Assembly: GCA_026989145.1 (NCBI GenBank)
Contig: JALSJU010000061.1
Location: forward strand, 1-63,672
Direction: 5' to 3'
Source: Thiotrichaceae bacterium
GTDB taxonomy: Bacteria > Pseudomonadota > Gammaproteobacteria > Thiotrichales > Thiotrichaceae
DNA length: 63,672 nt
Part shown: piece after piece, positions 1-8,590 of the stretch
Layout of the letters: the number at the start of each line of letters is the position of its first letter
Numbering within the stretch: position 1 is the stretch's first letter
The notes under the pieces: generated by a model
What the model was told of the DNA's origin: nothing
Database searches by the model: none
What the model saw: the letters and a program-made list of their open reading frames with translations, nothing else
Translations under genes and position numbers: made by a program

Positions 1-758
1 CAGATGCAGGCGTGATAATTTTTGATGCTTTAGGCACACCATCATTGGCACAAAAACTCATCAATAAAATTCGTGAAATTACGGATAAACCCATTATTAA
101 AGTATTTGTTAGTCATTACCATGCTGACCATATTTATGGCTTGCAGGTATTTAAAGAGTTAGGTGCTGAAATTATTGCGCCTGCCGGTGTGTATGAATAT
201 CTCGACTCAGAAGTCGCTGCTAACAGGCTTGAAGAACGACAACTCACACTCGACCCTTGGGTGAATAATAAAACGCATCTGGTTACACCTGATAAAGTGA
301 TTGATAAATTAACAAAAATGAAAGTAGGTAATATTGAACTCACAATTAATGTGATGGGGTCTGCACATTCAGAAGGTGATATGACTCTTTACGTCGAAAA
401 TGACCGAGTGTTATTTACCGGCGATATCATTTTTGAAGGACGTGTGCCTTTTATTGGTAGTGATAATACCAAGCACTGGCTAGAAAGTTTAAAGGAAATA
501 GAAACCCGGAAACTGCATGCGCTTGTTCCAGGGCACGGAGCGCTGGCAAAAGACCCAATGAAGGCAATTAAACTAACCCGAACCTATCTCGCTTTCCTAC
601 GCGATAAAATGGGTGTGGCAGTCGAAGCAATGACAGATTTTGATGAAGCCTATAAGGCAGTAGACTGGTCTGATTACAAAAACCTACCTGCTTTTGAAGC
701 AGCTAACCGCAAAAATGCGTTTCAGGTGTATCTGTCTATGGAAAATGAAAGTCTATGA
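1..758 (+). CDS. MBL-fold metallo-hydrolase, SoxH-like (5' end outside window)
   Basis: Predicted zinc hydrolase of the metallo-beta-lactamase superfamily. The frame is open to the left edge, and the residues before the first possible start (GTG at 12) read DAGVIIFDALGTPS, typical of the interior of SoxH and quinoprotein-relay metallohydrolases, so the gene begins upstream. The metal-binding H-x-H-x-D-H motif (HYHADH) is at 114-131. Further ligands are expected in SAHSEGDM, in FTGD, and in the histidine of LVPGHG. The fold is certain. The substrate is unknown; the closest resemblance is to hydrolases found near sulfur-oxidation or PQQ-dehydrogenase genes, which is an inference. rraA follows after 32 bp on the same strand. 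Confidence 0.8.
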   Translation, partial: DAGVIIFDALGTPSLAQKLINKIREITDKPIIKVFVSHYHADHIYGLQVFKELGAEIIAPAGVYEYLDSEVAANRLEERQLTLDPWVNNKTHLVTPDKVIDKLTKMKVGNIELTINVMGSAHSEGDMTLYVENDRVLFTGDIIFEGRVPFIGSDNTKHWLESLKEIETRKLHALVPGHGALAKDPMKAIKLTRTYLAFLRDKMGVAVEAMTDFDEAYKAVDWSDYKNLPAFEAANRKNAFQVYLSMENESL

Positions 759-790
759 CCGTGTGAGTAACAAATTGAAAAGGAAAAATT

Positions 791-1282
791 ATGCCATTTA
801 AAACAGCCGATTTAACCGATGAGTTTTGTAACAATAATTGTGATGATGTCCAAGCGGCAGGAATGACGTTTAACAGTTATGGTGGCAAGCCACGTTTTTA
901 TGGCGAGATAGTCACGCTTAAAGTCTTTGAAGATAATCAACTATTACGTGATCAAGTTTACTCTGATGGTACAGGCAAAGTGCTGGTTGTCGATGGTGGT
1001 GCATCTATGCGACGTGCTTTAATGGGGGATATGTTGGCAGCTACAGCGGTTGAAAATGGCTGGTCTGGCGTGATTATTAACGGCTGTATTCGTGATTCGC
1101 TAGATATGGCGACGATGCAACTTGGCGTGTTAGCGCTAGGAACACACCCGCTAAAAACAGTAAAAGCAGGGGTGGGGCAAACCAATGTATCTATTCAATT
1201 TTCCGGTTTAACTTTTGAGCCTGCTAATTTTATTTATAGTGATGAAGATGGCATTATTATTTCTGAAAAACCACTGGTTTAG
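791..1282 (+). CDS. rraA: RraA-family protein (ribonuclease E activity regulator A)
   Basis: 163 residues, the usual size of RraA (E. coli 161). In E. coli, RraA binds RNase E and the degradosome helicases and inhibits RNase E, changing mRNA decay. The N-terminus (MPFKTADLTDEFCN), the central VVDGGASMRRALMGDM and the NGCIRDS segment match the family; the related dimethylmenaquinone-methyltransferase-like aldolase fold is shared. A clear AAGGA lies 6 bases before the ATG. Its closeness to the upstream hydrolase (32 bp) suggests co-transcription. Confidence 0.92.
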   Translation: MPFKTADLTDEFCNNNCDDVQAAGMTFNSYGGKPRFYGEIVTLKVFEDNQLLRDQVYSDGTGKVLVVDGGASMRRALMGDMLAATAVENGWSGVIINGCIRDSLDMATMQLGVLALGTHPLKTVKAGVGQTNVSIQFSGLTFEPANFIYSDEDGIIISEKPLV

Positions 1283-1508
1283 TGGTTTAATGAGTAAGTT
1301 GCAGACCTTTCATACCATCCTTTCTGAGTGTGATAACTGCCGAATTTTAGCTATTTCTTAGCAGTAATACACAACACGCTATACGTGACTAAATAATATT
1401 TCTTTATAAAAGTGTTTAATCACATAAGTTAATTCAAAAGTAAAATAATTATCTTTTGTATAAAATCGTGTAGAGTGGCTATGACTAAAATAATGAGTTT
1501 GTTTAATA

Positions 1509-2123
1509 ATGAAAACATTGAAGCATTTATTTGATAACAACCGTGAATGGGCGGATGCGATTAAAAAGGAAGACCCTGAGTTTTTTAGCTCACTGGCGAA
1601 GCAACAAAATCCAGAATATTTATGGATAGGTTGTTCAGATAGCCGTGTTCCTGCCAATGAAATTATTAAGCTTCCACCTGGTGAGGTGTTTGTACACCGT
1701 AATATTGCTAATGTGATTGTTCATACGGACTTAAATTGTTTATCCGTTATTCAATTTGCTGTCGATGTTTTAAAGGTAAAACATATTATTATTTGCGGGC
1801 ACTATGGTTGTAGTGGCATTAAAGCAGCGCTAGATGATAAGAAACATGGCTTAATTGATAATTGGTTACGCCATGTAGAAGATGTTATTCGATTTAACGA
1901 AGAAAGTTTTGTTGGTTTAAACAGTGATGAAAAGTTTAATCAACTTTGTGAGCTTAACGTCAAAGAACAAGTTAAAAATATTTGTAACACAACCATGGTC
2001 AAGAATGCGTGGGAGAATGGTCAAGAGCTATCGATTCATGGTTGGATTTACAATATTGAAGACGGAATTTTAAATGAGTTGGCACCTTGTATTACCTCTC
2101 TAGAAGAGGTAAATATAAAGTGA
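1509..2123 (+). CDS. can: Beta-class carbonic anhydrase
   Basis: Reversibly hydrates CO2 to bicarbonate in the cytoplasm. 204 residues, close to E. coli Can (220). The zinc ligands of the beta class are visible: Cys42 and Asp44 with Arg46 in CSDSR, and His98 and Cys101 in HYGCSG. The N-terminus (LFDNNREWADAI) matches the Can/CynT2 type. The preceding 226 bp hold no other gene, so it probably has its own promoter. Element A copy 1 begins 80 bp after the stop codon. Confidence 0.95.
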   Translation: MKTLKHLFDNNREWADAIKKEDPEFFSSLAKQQNPEYLWIGCSDSRVPANEIIKLPPGEVFVHRNIANVIVHTDLNCLSVIQFAVDVLKVKHIIICGHYGCSGIKAALDDKKHGLIDNWLRHVEDVIRFNEESFVGLNSDEKFNQLCELNVKEQVKNICNTTMVKNAWENGQELSIHGWIYNIEDGILNELAPCITSLEEVNIK

Positions 2124-2203
2124 AATCTTTGCACTAAAAATATGACGAATAAAAACTGCTCGATTTTCTTTCGCCATACATTGTGAAAAGGTCTCAAAGT
2201 AAG

Positions 2204-2367
2204 TTAAGGAAACCCTGATCAAGTCCAATTATTTTTAGCTTGCCAAATCCGTCGATACTTTCCACGAAGATCGGCGCAATAGAATTACTATTACGTCTCA
2301 CTTCATGAAAAATAGCGACAGATTTTTCTGCGCTAAATTCTAATCGACTTAATCAGGTTCTCCTTAA
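2204..2367. mobile_element. Element A copy 1 (IS5-like MITE)
   Basis: Non-coding element whose ends are imperfect inverted repeats: GGAAACCCTGATCAAGTCC at the left, and the complement of CGACTTAATCAGGTTCTCC at the right. The 4-bp TTAA on each side could be a target duplication or part of the repeat. It is nearly identical to 5331-5488, and related in inverted orientation to 32920-33086. The end resembles the IS5 terminus GGAAGGTGCGAACAAGTCC as I recall it, so an IS5-type transposase may move it. It carries no transposase. It fills the gap between the convergent genes can and suhB. Confidence 0.85.
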
Positions 2368-2374
2368 CCAGATT

Positions 2375-3175
2375 TTATAGAACGCTATGTAAACGTTGGA
2401 TCATATCCTTAAATACCTTTGGTCCCGCAGCGACAATATTACCGCTTGCAAGGTGGGTGCTTCCACCTTGTAAATCACCGACTAATCCGCCAGCTTCTTG
2501 CACTAATAATACGCCAGCGGCGATATCCCACTCGTGCAAACCAAATTCCCAAAAGCCATCGTAGCGACCTGCTGCTACATACGCTAAATCCAGCGATGCT
2601 GCTCCAGGGCGACGTACGCCCGCGGTATCAATGATTAGCGCTTTCATGGTTTGAAAGTAAGGGTCGATCAGTTCATCTTGGTCAGGGCGGTAGGGTACGC
2701 CTGTAGTTAGCAGCGCACCACTCAAAGATAAGCGTTTTGATACTCGAATACGGCGTTTGTTTAAAAATGCCCCAGCACCACGACTAGCGTAGAATAAATC
2801 ATCCTTAATCGGGTCGTAAATTACCGCTTGATCAAGCTTGCCATCTTTTTTAAGCGCTATAGAAACGGCAAAATGTGGAATTCCGTACAAGAAATTGGTG
2901 GTGCCATCGAGAGGGTCAATAATCCATTCGTATTGACTGGGCTTATCACCAGAACCTGCATGTTTGCCGCTTTCTTCACCCAAAAATGCATGATCAGGAT
3001 AGGCCTTTTTTAAGATGCCAATAATAGTATCTTCAGCAGCACGGTCGATTTCAGTGACAAAATCATTTTTATCCTTGTTTTCAATCTGTAATTGGTCGAT
3101 TCTATCGGCACTACGGGCGATAATGTCGCCAGCTTCATGGGCGGCTTTGATGGCCGTGTTGAGCATAGGATGCAT
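2375..3175 (-). CDS. suhB: Inositol-1-monophosphatase family protein SuhB
   Basis: Mg-dependent inositol monophosphatase. In E. coli, SuhB also acts in rRNA transcription antitermination. The start at 3175 is chosen because the protein then begins MHPMLNTAIKAAHEAG, matching E. coli SuhB (MHPMLN...), and is 266 residues against 267. An in-frame ATG at 3208 would add 11 residues without family support. Metal and phosphate motifs are present: GEESG, DPLDGTTNF and the EWDIAAG box. It is divergent from trmJ, an arrangement also found in E. coli. Confidence 0.95.
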   Translation of the reverse strand: MHPMLNTAIKAAHEAGDIIARSADRIDQLQIENKDKNDFVTEIDRAAEDTIIGILKKAYPDHAFLGEESGKHAGSGDKPSQYEWIIDPLDGTTNFLYGIPHFAVSIALKKDGKLDQAVIYDPIKDDLFYASRGAGAFLNKRRIRVSKRLSLSGALLTTGVPYRPDQDELIDPYFQTMKALIIDTAGVRRPGAASLDLAYVAAGRYDGFWEFGLHEWDIAAGVLLVQEAGGLVGDLQGGSTHLASGNIVAAGPKVFKDMIQRLHSVL

Positions 3176-3365
3176 AAGAATACCCACGTAAAAGCACAGA
3201 ATATTCATCTTTTCATCCAGCTCGTCGTTGCTTTCGTACTCGAATGGTCACATATTATTATATGCTCACATTCTGCGTGCGAAAGCTCCTCGATCTGAAT
3301 TAAAATATAAACATTCTGAGCTATTACTTCTAATAGTTTATAAGGCGCGAGAGTTTAACAGAAAA

Positions 3366-4154
3366 ATGTCTGCAATAAATAGTTTAGCGAATATTAGAAT
3401 TGTATTAATTCAAACCTCACACCCCGGTAATATCGGGTCGGCTGCGCGTGCGATGAAAACGATGGGGTTATCAACACTTTATCTGGTAAATCCTAAGTCG
3501 TTTCCTGATGCTCAAGCAACTACCCTATCATCTAATGCCAGTGATGTGCTAGATAATGCGGTGGTGGTTGAAAGCTTGCAAGCGGCTTTAGTGGGGTGCG
3601 AATGGGTGGTTGGCAGCAGTGCGCGTGATGCGCGTAGCATAAAATGGGATGTGTTGGATGCTAGAACCTGTGGTGAGCAGGCGGTAAAAAAAGCAAGGTC
3701 AGCTAAAATTGCATTGGTCTTTGGAAGAGAAAATTCAGGGATCACCAATGCTGAACTAGCACTCTGCCATAGTTTGGTGCATATACCGACGAACCCTGAG
3801 TACAGCTCACTAAATTTAGCATCGGCAGTGCAATTACTAGGCTATGAATGTCGTGTGGCAAGCCTGTCATCAGCGTTGGAGCAGGAGACTTCAGCTTTAG
3901 AACAAGAGCCTTCAGCGTCAGGACAAGAGCCTTCTAAAAAAACTGACGCAGAAGTCGTTACAGTTGATGCGATGGAGTCATATTACCAGCACCTTGAGGC
4001 GGTAATGATAGAAGTAGGTTTTCTTGACCCAAAGCAACCAAAACATTTAATGACGCGTTTGCGCCGCTTGTATGGGCGTACCAAAATATCCCCCAGTGAG
4101 TTAAATATTCTACGCGGAATGCTGGTCGCGTTGCAGCGCGTTAAAGATAATTAA
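3366..4154 (+). CDS. trmJ: tRNA (cytidine/uridine-2'-O-)-methyltransferase TrmJ
   Basis: SPOUT methyltransferase that 2'-O-methylates position 32 of the tRNA anticodon loop. The ATG at 3366 gives MSAINSLANIRIVLIQTSHPGN, the conserved N-terminus; upstream in-frame codons are untranslated leader. The SAM-binding knot motifs are seen (ALVFGRENSG, then IPTNPEYSSLNLA). It is 262 residues against 246 in E. coli. The excess is a three-unit 21-bp tandem repeat at 3870-3932, in the linker between the catalytic core and the C-terminal helices (PKHLMTRLRRLYGR). arsJ starts 2 bp after the stop codon, so the two are probably co-transcribed. Confidence 0.94.
   Translation: MSAINSLANIRIVLIQTSHPGNIGSAARAMKTMGLSTLYLVNPKSFPDAQATTLSSNASDVLDNAVVVESLQAALVGCEWVVGSSARDARSIKWDVLDARTCGEQAVKKARSAKIALVFGRENSGITNAELALCHSLVHIPTNPEYSSLNLASAVQLLGYECRVASLSSALEQETSALEQEPSASGQEPSKKTDAEVVTVDAMESYYQHLEAVMIEVGFLDPKQPKHLMTRLRRLYGRTKISPSELNILRGMLVALQRVKDN
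3870..3932 (+). repeat. Three 21-bp tandem repeats inside trmJ
   Basis: Three in-frame 21-bp units, each starting TCAGC and ending GAGACT or GAGCCT, encode SALEQET, SALEQEP and SASGQEP. They lengthen the acidic, flexible linker before the C-terminal domain. E. coli TrmJ, as I recall it, lacks such an insert. The unit length keeps the frame, so copy number could vary without breaking the gene. Confidence 0.85.
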
Positions 4155-4156
4155 CA

Positions 4157-5362
4157 TTGAATACTCAAACAAAACACTACGCCACAATTACCGCAGGTTA
4201 CTGGGCATTTACCCTCACCGACGGTGCGATTCGTATGCTGGTGGTGTTGTATTTTCACCTGCTAGGTTACTCACCGCTTGAAGTTGCCATGTTGTTTTTA
4301 TTCTATGAGTTTTTTGGCATTGTAACGAATTTAGTGGGTGGTTGGCTGGGAGCAAGGCTAGGCTTAAACGTAACCATGCATATCGGCATGGCGTTACAAA
4401 TCATCGCTTTATTAATGTTAACGGTAACGGATTCGATGTTATCAGTGGTTTATGTGATGCTGGCACAGGCATTGTCAGGTATCGCTAAAGACTTGAATAA
4501 AATGTCAGCAAAATCAGGGGTTAAAAGTTTAGTTAAAACAGCAAAAGATGACCCGAAGTTGTTTAAATGGGTCGCAGTATTAACGGGTTCTAAAAATGCT
4601 TTGAAGGGAGTAGGGTTCTTTTTAGGGGCTTTTTTGTTGGACTTGTTTGGCTTTAGAAGCGCCTTGTTAGTGTTAGCGGCTGGGCTATTGGTAGTGTTGT
4701 TAATAACATATGGTTTGTTGCCGCATGAGATGGGCAAAGCTAAAAATAAACCAAAGTTCAGCCAAGTATTTTCCCAAAGTAGAGAAATTAACTGGTTATC
4801 AGCGGCACGCTTTTTTCTATTCGGCGCGAGAGATATTTGGTTTGTGGTTGCGTTACCAGTCTTCTTATACGAAAAGTTGGGCTGGAGCTTCTCACAGGTT
4901 GGCTCATTCATAGCCTTATGGGTTATCGCCTACGGAATCGTACAAGCGCTCACCCCCAAATTATTACGCCAACACCAGCCGACAGGGAGGAGCGCATCAT
5001 TACTAGCATTTGTACTTGCACTAGTGCCAGCAGGCATTGCATTAGCTTTAATGCAAGGCTGGAATCCATCAACAACCATCATCATCGGTTTAATGGTCTT
5101 TGGTGTTGTTTTTGCGATTAATTCAGCCGTGCATTCCTACTTGATTTTGGCCTATGCCGAACATGACAACGTAGCACTAAATGTAGGCTTTTATTATATG
5201 GCGAATGCCGGAGGAAGGCTTACCGGAACAGTGCTATCAGGCTTGATTTACCAGCAAGCAGGAATGGTTGCTTGCCTTTGGGTATCTGGTGTATTTGTAT
5301 TAGTGGCAATGGGGCTTTCATTGCCACTAAAGGAAACCCTGATCAAGTCTAACTATTTTTAG
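4157..5362 (+). CDS. arsJ: ArsJ-type MFS permease (organoarsenical efflux)
   Basis: Major-facilitator permease with about 12 membrane segments, 401 residues. The hallmarks GYWAFTLTDGAIRMLVVL, LFYEFFGIVTNLVGGW, GIAKDLNKMSAKSG and TGSKNALKGVGFFLG match ArsJ. In known systems ArsJ exports 1-arseno-3-phosphoglycerate made by a partner glyceraldehyde-3-phosphate dehydrogenase. No gapdh or arsR lies next to it here, which is unusual. The start is TTG at 4157, 2 bp after trmJ; homologues begin at the same place and no closer ATG exists. The last ten residues (KETLIKSNYF) and the stop codon are encoded by element A copy 2, so the native C-terminus was replaced. The family call is strong; the substrate here is inferred. 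Confidence 0.88.
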   Translation: MNTQTKHYATITAGYWAFTLTDGAIRMLVVLYFHLLGYSPLEVAMLFLFYEFFGIVTNLVGGWLGARLGLNVTMHIGMALQIIALLMLTVTDSMLSVVYVMLAQALSGIAKDLNKMSAKSGVKSLVKTAKDDPKLFKWVAVLTGSKNALKGVGFFLGAFLLDLFGFRSALLVLAAGLLVVLLITYGLLPHEMGKAKNKPKFSQVFSQSREINWLSAARFFLFGARDIWFVVALPVFLYEKLGWSFSQVGSFIALWVIAYGIVQALTPKLLRQHQPTGRSASLLAFVLALVPAGIALALMQGWNPSTTIIIGLMVFGVVFAINSAVHSYLILAYAEHDNVALNVGFYYMANAGGRLTGTVLSGLIYQQAGMVACLWVSGVFVLVAMGLSLPLKETLIKSNYF

Positions 5363-5488
5363 CTTGCCAAATCCGCCGATATTTTCCACGAAGATTGACG
5401 CAATAGAATAACTATTACGTCTCACTTCATGAAAAATAGCGACAGATTTTTCTGCGCTAAATTCTAATCGACTTAATCAGGTTCTCCT
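5331..5488. mobile_element. Element A copy 2, overlapping the 3' end of arsJ
   Basis: 158-bp copy, nearly identical to 2207-2364. It begins AGGAAACCCTGATCAAGTC and ends with the inverted GACTTAATCAGGTTCTCCT. Flanks CTAA or TAAA on both sides suggest a 4-bp target duplication. The first 32 bases are the end of the arsJ reading frame, including its TAG. The remainder separates arsJ from the convergent beta-propeller gene. Confidence 0.88.
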
Positions 5489-5505
5489 AAATAAGACTAA
5501 ATGAT

Positions 5506-7590
5506 TTATCGCCAAGGTGCTTCTTGGAACTTACCTTGGTGAAAATAAAATACCCGCTCACCAATCATGATGCTACGGTCGTTATAGTTCCAGTACCATT
5601 GGTTTTTATTATTAGTTAGCGCGTTTATTTTTCCGAGGTGGGTGATTTTTTTGTGGCGACTATCTATCTCGAATCGGTGTAGCCCTGCAATATTACGCCT
5701 ATTGTCTTTATCATAAATAGTTGCTGGCATTAATAGCCGGGTAATACTGCTATTGCCCACTTTAAGGGTGGTGAGTGCGTGATGATTTCGGCTTACTTGG
5801 GTGTTGCTGGTTTGATTGCCGATGATGATTTTGCTGATTTCTCGCGGGCGTGCAGGGTTTCGAATATCAAATAAAGAGAGTTTTAAGCCTTTGCTTCTTC
5901 CTGTTTGCCCATTTTTCAGTACTTCAATTTCTTTGCCGATGCCGAGTAATAAACCATTGTCTATTGGGTGTAAGTAATCAGAAAAACCTGGGATTACCAG
6001 CTTGCCTGCAAGTTTCATGGAGCGAGGGTTACGCATATCAATCACATACAGCGGGTCGGTACGGCGGAAGGTGACAAAGTAGGCGTAATCATCAAACAGC
6101 CTTGCACCGTATAAACTCTCGCCTTTTTTACCTAAAGGTTGTGGGTAATACCGGTTGGGTAAGCGGGATAGCGTAACTAGCTTGCCATGTTGTTCGCCTA
6201 GTGCGGTTAAAATAACCGGTGAACGTGTCGCGGGGTCGTTTGATTTGTTCTTTTTATTGGCTGCATTCCAGTTGCTGGTAACGACGCGCAAGTTGCCTTG
6301 TTTATCTTCATCAAGTTGAAAGGTGCTCATTTGATTCCAGCCCAAATTACCTAGCACTATTCCAGAACCACGATAATCAAATTGACCACTTTTGAGCGCA
6401 AATTTATGAATTAGTGTTTTAGGGTATTGACGTGGGAATGCATTGGTGTCGAGCGCGTAAGGTTTAATTGTGTTGTTGTAAAAGTGACTGGTGAGATACA
6501 TCGATTTGGGTGTTACATAAACTGTTTCTGGTGAATCAAAGTAGGCAATACCATCGGCTTTAAATTGCGTTGCATTTAAATCAATCGCTACAGCAACACT
6601 TAAAGAAAATGAGCGAATATCATTAATGTTAATGTAAAAGTTGCCATTTTTTATGAGGCTATGCGTGCCGTGCTTACCTCGTTCATTGTATTGTGGTAAT
6701 TGTGTGTCAATGCGCCATGCTTTAATCGTATTAATCAGACGTTGTTTTTCATTTTGATACTGCTGTTGAGTAATAGGCTTATTGCTGGTGATCGTTTTAT
6801 AGGTTGGTGGTAGGCTAAATGAATAGCTGTTTAGCACCACATACAGCTGATTATCAATGCGGTAGTTACTGCGGGGTGAGCCTTCTAGATTTGCTTGGCG
6901 CGTAATGCGTGGTTTGTATTTGTTACGAATATCAATAAAAATGAGTCGTGTATTTCCGCCCCAGCGGTGGTGTCTAAATTTTCTTTTTGTCGATTTTTGG
7001 TTAACGTAATTTTGGTAAGTTTGAGCAATTATGACCAGCTTTTGTTGTGCGCCAAGCAGGTAGATGCCCTTTAAAGTCATATTTTTTTCAAAACCCAGTG
7101 CTGAAATCTGTTTTAATTTTGAGCCTTGATGACGCGTATCATAAATACGCAGACCTTGGTTTTTGCCAAGCGAGCCTAAAGAAAACAAATAACGCCCATC
7201 TGTTTTGACTAAATCAGCCTCATCAACACCTTTTTCACGTACATTGGTGGAGGATGCGCCTCTAGCAATGGGTGCTGATTTTCGTAAGGCGGCATGCGCG
7301 ACTCTTCTTGGTGCAGCTTTAGCTTCGAAGGATAAGGTATCAACAGCTGTACCGCCACCCATACGGCCAGGTTCGACGCTAACTTTATACGGGGCGTTAT
7401 TTTTTATAATATTGGTCACTGTAATCTGTTTGATTAACTCATTTTGAATCAATACTTCCGCGGCTTTTAAGTTGTATCGTTTAAGACCAATACCATTGTT
7501 TGTAGTGGATGTTTTAGCCTGTAACTGACTGCTTAATACGAATGAAAGCAGAATTGAAAAAGAAATAATGCGTGAAAAAATCAGTTGCAT
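5506..7590 (-). CDS. Secreted beta-propeller domain protein
   Basis: 694 residues with a signal peptide (MQLIFSRIISFSILLSFVLSSQLQA, likely cut after LQA). It resembles the secreted beta-propeller family (Pfam Beta_propel), with recurring strands such as YAYFVTFRRTDPLYVIDMRNP and KLVTLSRLPNRYYPQ and a typical GVDEADLVKTDGRYLFSLG segment. Function is unknown; relatives are exported and some are anchored by a lipid or a membrane helix. The ATG at 7590 is preferred over the TTG at 7620 because a GAG ribosome-binding site lies just before it and the signal peptide begins there. It has its own upstream region, which contains element C copy 1. Confidence 0.8.
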   Translation of the reverse strand: MQLIFSRIISFSILLSFVLSSQLQAKTSTTNNGIGLKRYNLKAAEVLIQNELIKQITVTNIIKNNAPYKVSVEPGRMGGGTAVDTLSFEAKAAPRRVAHAALRKSAPIARGASSTNVREKGVDEADLVKTDGRYLFSLGSLGKNQGLRIYDTRHQGSKLKQISALGFEKNMTLKGIYLLGAQQKLVIIAQTYQNYVNQKSTKRKFRHHRWGGNTRLIFIDIRNKYKPRITRQANLEGSPRSNYRIDNQLYVVLNSYSFSLPPTYKTITSNKPITQQQYQNEKQRLINTIKAWRIDTQLPQYNERGKHGTHSLIKNGNFYININDIRSFSLSVAVAIDLNATQFKADGIAYFDSPETVYVTPKSMYLTSHFYNNTIKPYALDTNAFPRQYPKTLIHKFALKSGQFDYRGSGIVLGNLGWNQMSTFQLDEDKQGNLRVVTSNWNAANKKNKSNDPATRSPVILTALGEQHGKLVTLSRLPNRYYPQPLGKKGESLYGARLFDDYAYFVTFRRTDPLYVIDMRNPRSMKLAGKLVIPGFSDYLHPIDNGLLLGIGKEIEVLKNGQTGRSKGLKLSLFDIRNPARPREISKIIIGNQTSNTQVSRNHHALTTLKVGNSSITRLLMPATIYDKDNRRNIAGLHRFEIDSRHKKITHLGKINALTNNKNQWYWNYNDRSIMIGERVFYFHQGKFQEAPWR

Positions 7591-7668
7591 GATAATTATC
7601 TCAGTAGTGATTGTTAGCAATTATTATGAAGTCAGACCTGCAAATGAGCTGAAAATTCAGTCCTTGCT

Positions 7669-7828
7669 CTAATCTCCAAATAGAAACGCGAATGAGAGTG
7701 CAAGTATTTGGTTTCATAGGGCATGCAAAAAAATAGTCGTTTCACCCGTAGATTAATCGAGTATTTTTGGGATATTCTATGGAATCAAAGGCTTGTGCTG
7801 TCATCGTGTTTTCTATCTGGGGATTAGG
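7669..7828. mobile_element. Element C copy 1 (inverted-repeat MITE)
   Basis: 160-bp element with terminal inverted repeats: CTAATCTCCAAATAGAAA at the left, and the complement of TTTCTATCTGGGGATTAGG at the right. A second copy is at 43373-43568. Its core (GGTTTCATAG, TTCACCCGTAG, GTATTTTT, TCAAAGGCTTGT) also resembles the core of element D copy 2. It lies between the divergent beta-propeller gene and the gene at 7961 and has no convincing reading frame. Confidence 0.85.
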
Positions 7829-7960
7829 TCTTGATAATGAGCTTAAAACCTGCCGTTCGGCGTAATATGATTGATAAAGGGTTGCTTGTGTATTATTTTT
7901 ACCTTAAATAAATACTAAAAATTCTAGCAAATAATAAAAATAAAATAATGGGATTAATTC

Positions 7961-8542
7961 ATGAGTAATAAGAAGATAAAGATAGAAGTGTATTCAGCTT
8001 CTCGTTTTTCAGATTTAATGGCATCGCCTGCCTTCTATTCGACTGCTACTATCGCTTTGGTGTTAGGGTTTTCATCAATTTTTGGCTTTTTGCAGTCACC
8101 TGATAAATTAAAAAGTACAGTCGATAGCATTACGCAAAAAGTGATGGTTTATCAAACGGAAGAGGCAGGTAGAAACTTCATATCTGATAAAAAATCTTTA
8201 GAAGTTCAGGTATCTAAAAATCGAAACAGTCAGAGTAATGAGTATGATATTTTGACTGATCTATTGCCAAAGACGCTGCCAAATAAGTTTGTATCGGCTA
8301 TGGATAAACAACTAGCCTCTAAAGGGGTTCAAACACTACAGTTAGCATCGTTTAATTATGATATTACCTCAAAGCACTTTTGGAGTGATTTAGACCTAGA
8401 TGATAAGCATGGCGTAACCTTGGATAGTCGGCATGCGCCTTCAGATGTTTTAATGATTGGTGTGCCGGTTGAGCCTGCTTTAATCCCTAAGAAGGGGGAT
8501 TCAAAATATTCTTTAAAGATTGATCGCAACTATCGAATTTAG
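7961..8542 (+). CDS. Hypothetical protein with one N-terminal membrane segment
   Basis: 193 residues, not recognised. A short charged N-terminus (SNKKIKIEVYSASRFSDLM) precedes a hydrophobic segment at about residues 25-46 (FYSTATIALVLGFSSIFGFL). The rest is a polar domain of about 145 residues without cysteines. This suggests an inner-membrane anchored protein with a periplasmic domain. A GGGA lies about 8 bases before the ATG. A strong hairpin directly follows the stop codon, so it is a single-gene transcription unit. No function is proposed. Confidence 0.65.
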   Translation: MSNKKIKIEVYSASRFSDLMASPAFYSTATIALVLGFSSIFGFLQSPDKLKSTVDSITQKVMVYQTEEAGRNFISDKKSLEVQVSKNRNSQSNEYDILTDLLPKTLPNKFVSAMDKQLASKGVQTLQLASFNYDITSKHFWSDLDLDDKHGVTLDSRHAPSDVLMIGVPVEPALIPKKGDSKYSLKIDRNYRI

Positions 8543-8543
8543 A

Positions 8544-8577
8544 AAATATAACCTCTCTTAGATGAGAGGTTATATTT
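8544..8577 (+). terminator. Hairpin terminator after the 7961 gene
   Basis: Perfect 14-bp stem AAATATAACCTCTC / GAGAGGTTATATTT with a 6-base loop, starting 2 bp after the stop codon. The U-tract is short (the stem ends in ATATTT, then ATT), so efficiency is uncertain. Confidence 0.7.
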
Positions 8578-8590
8578 ATTCGGTGAAATC

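Noticed and set aside
1283-1508. Search for a gene or RNA in the rraA-can gap
   Set aside because: Nothing beyond AT-rich sequence was found; the minus-strand frame at 1379-1657 overlaps can and has no support.
3176-3365. N-terminal extensions of suhB (to 3208) and trmJ (from 3228)
   Set aside because: The extra residues have no family support. The starts at 3175 and 3366 give the conserved N-termini, leaving a normal divergent promoter region.
4450-4911. Minus-strand reading frame of 153 codons inside arsJ
   Set aside because: Antisense to well-supported arsJ; composition is that of complemented membrane-protein codons.
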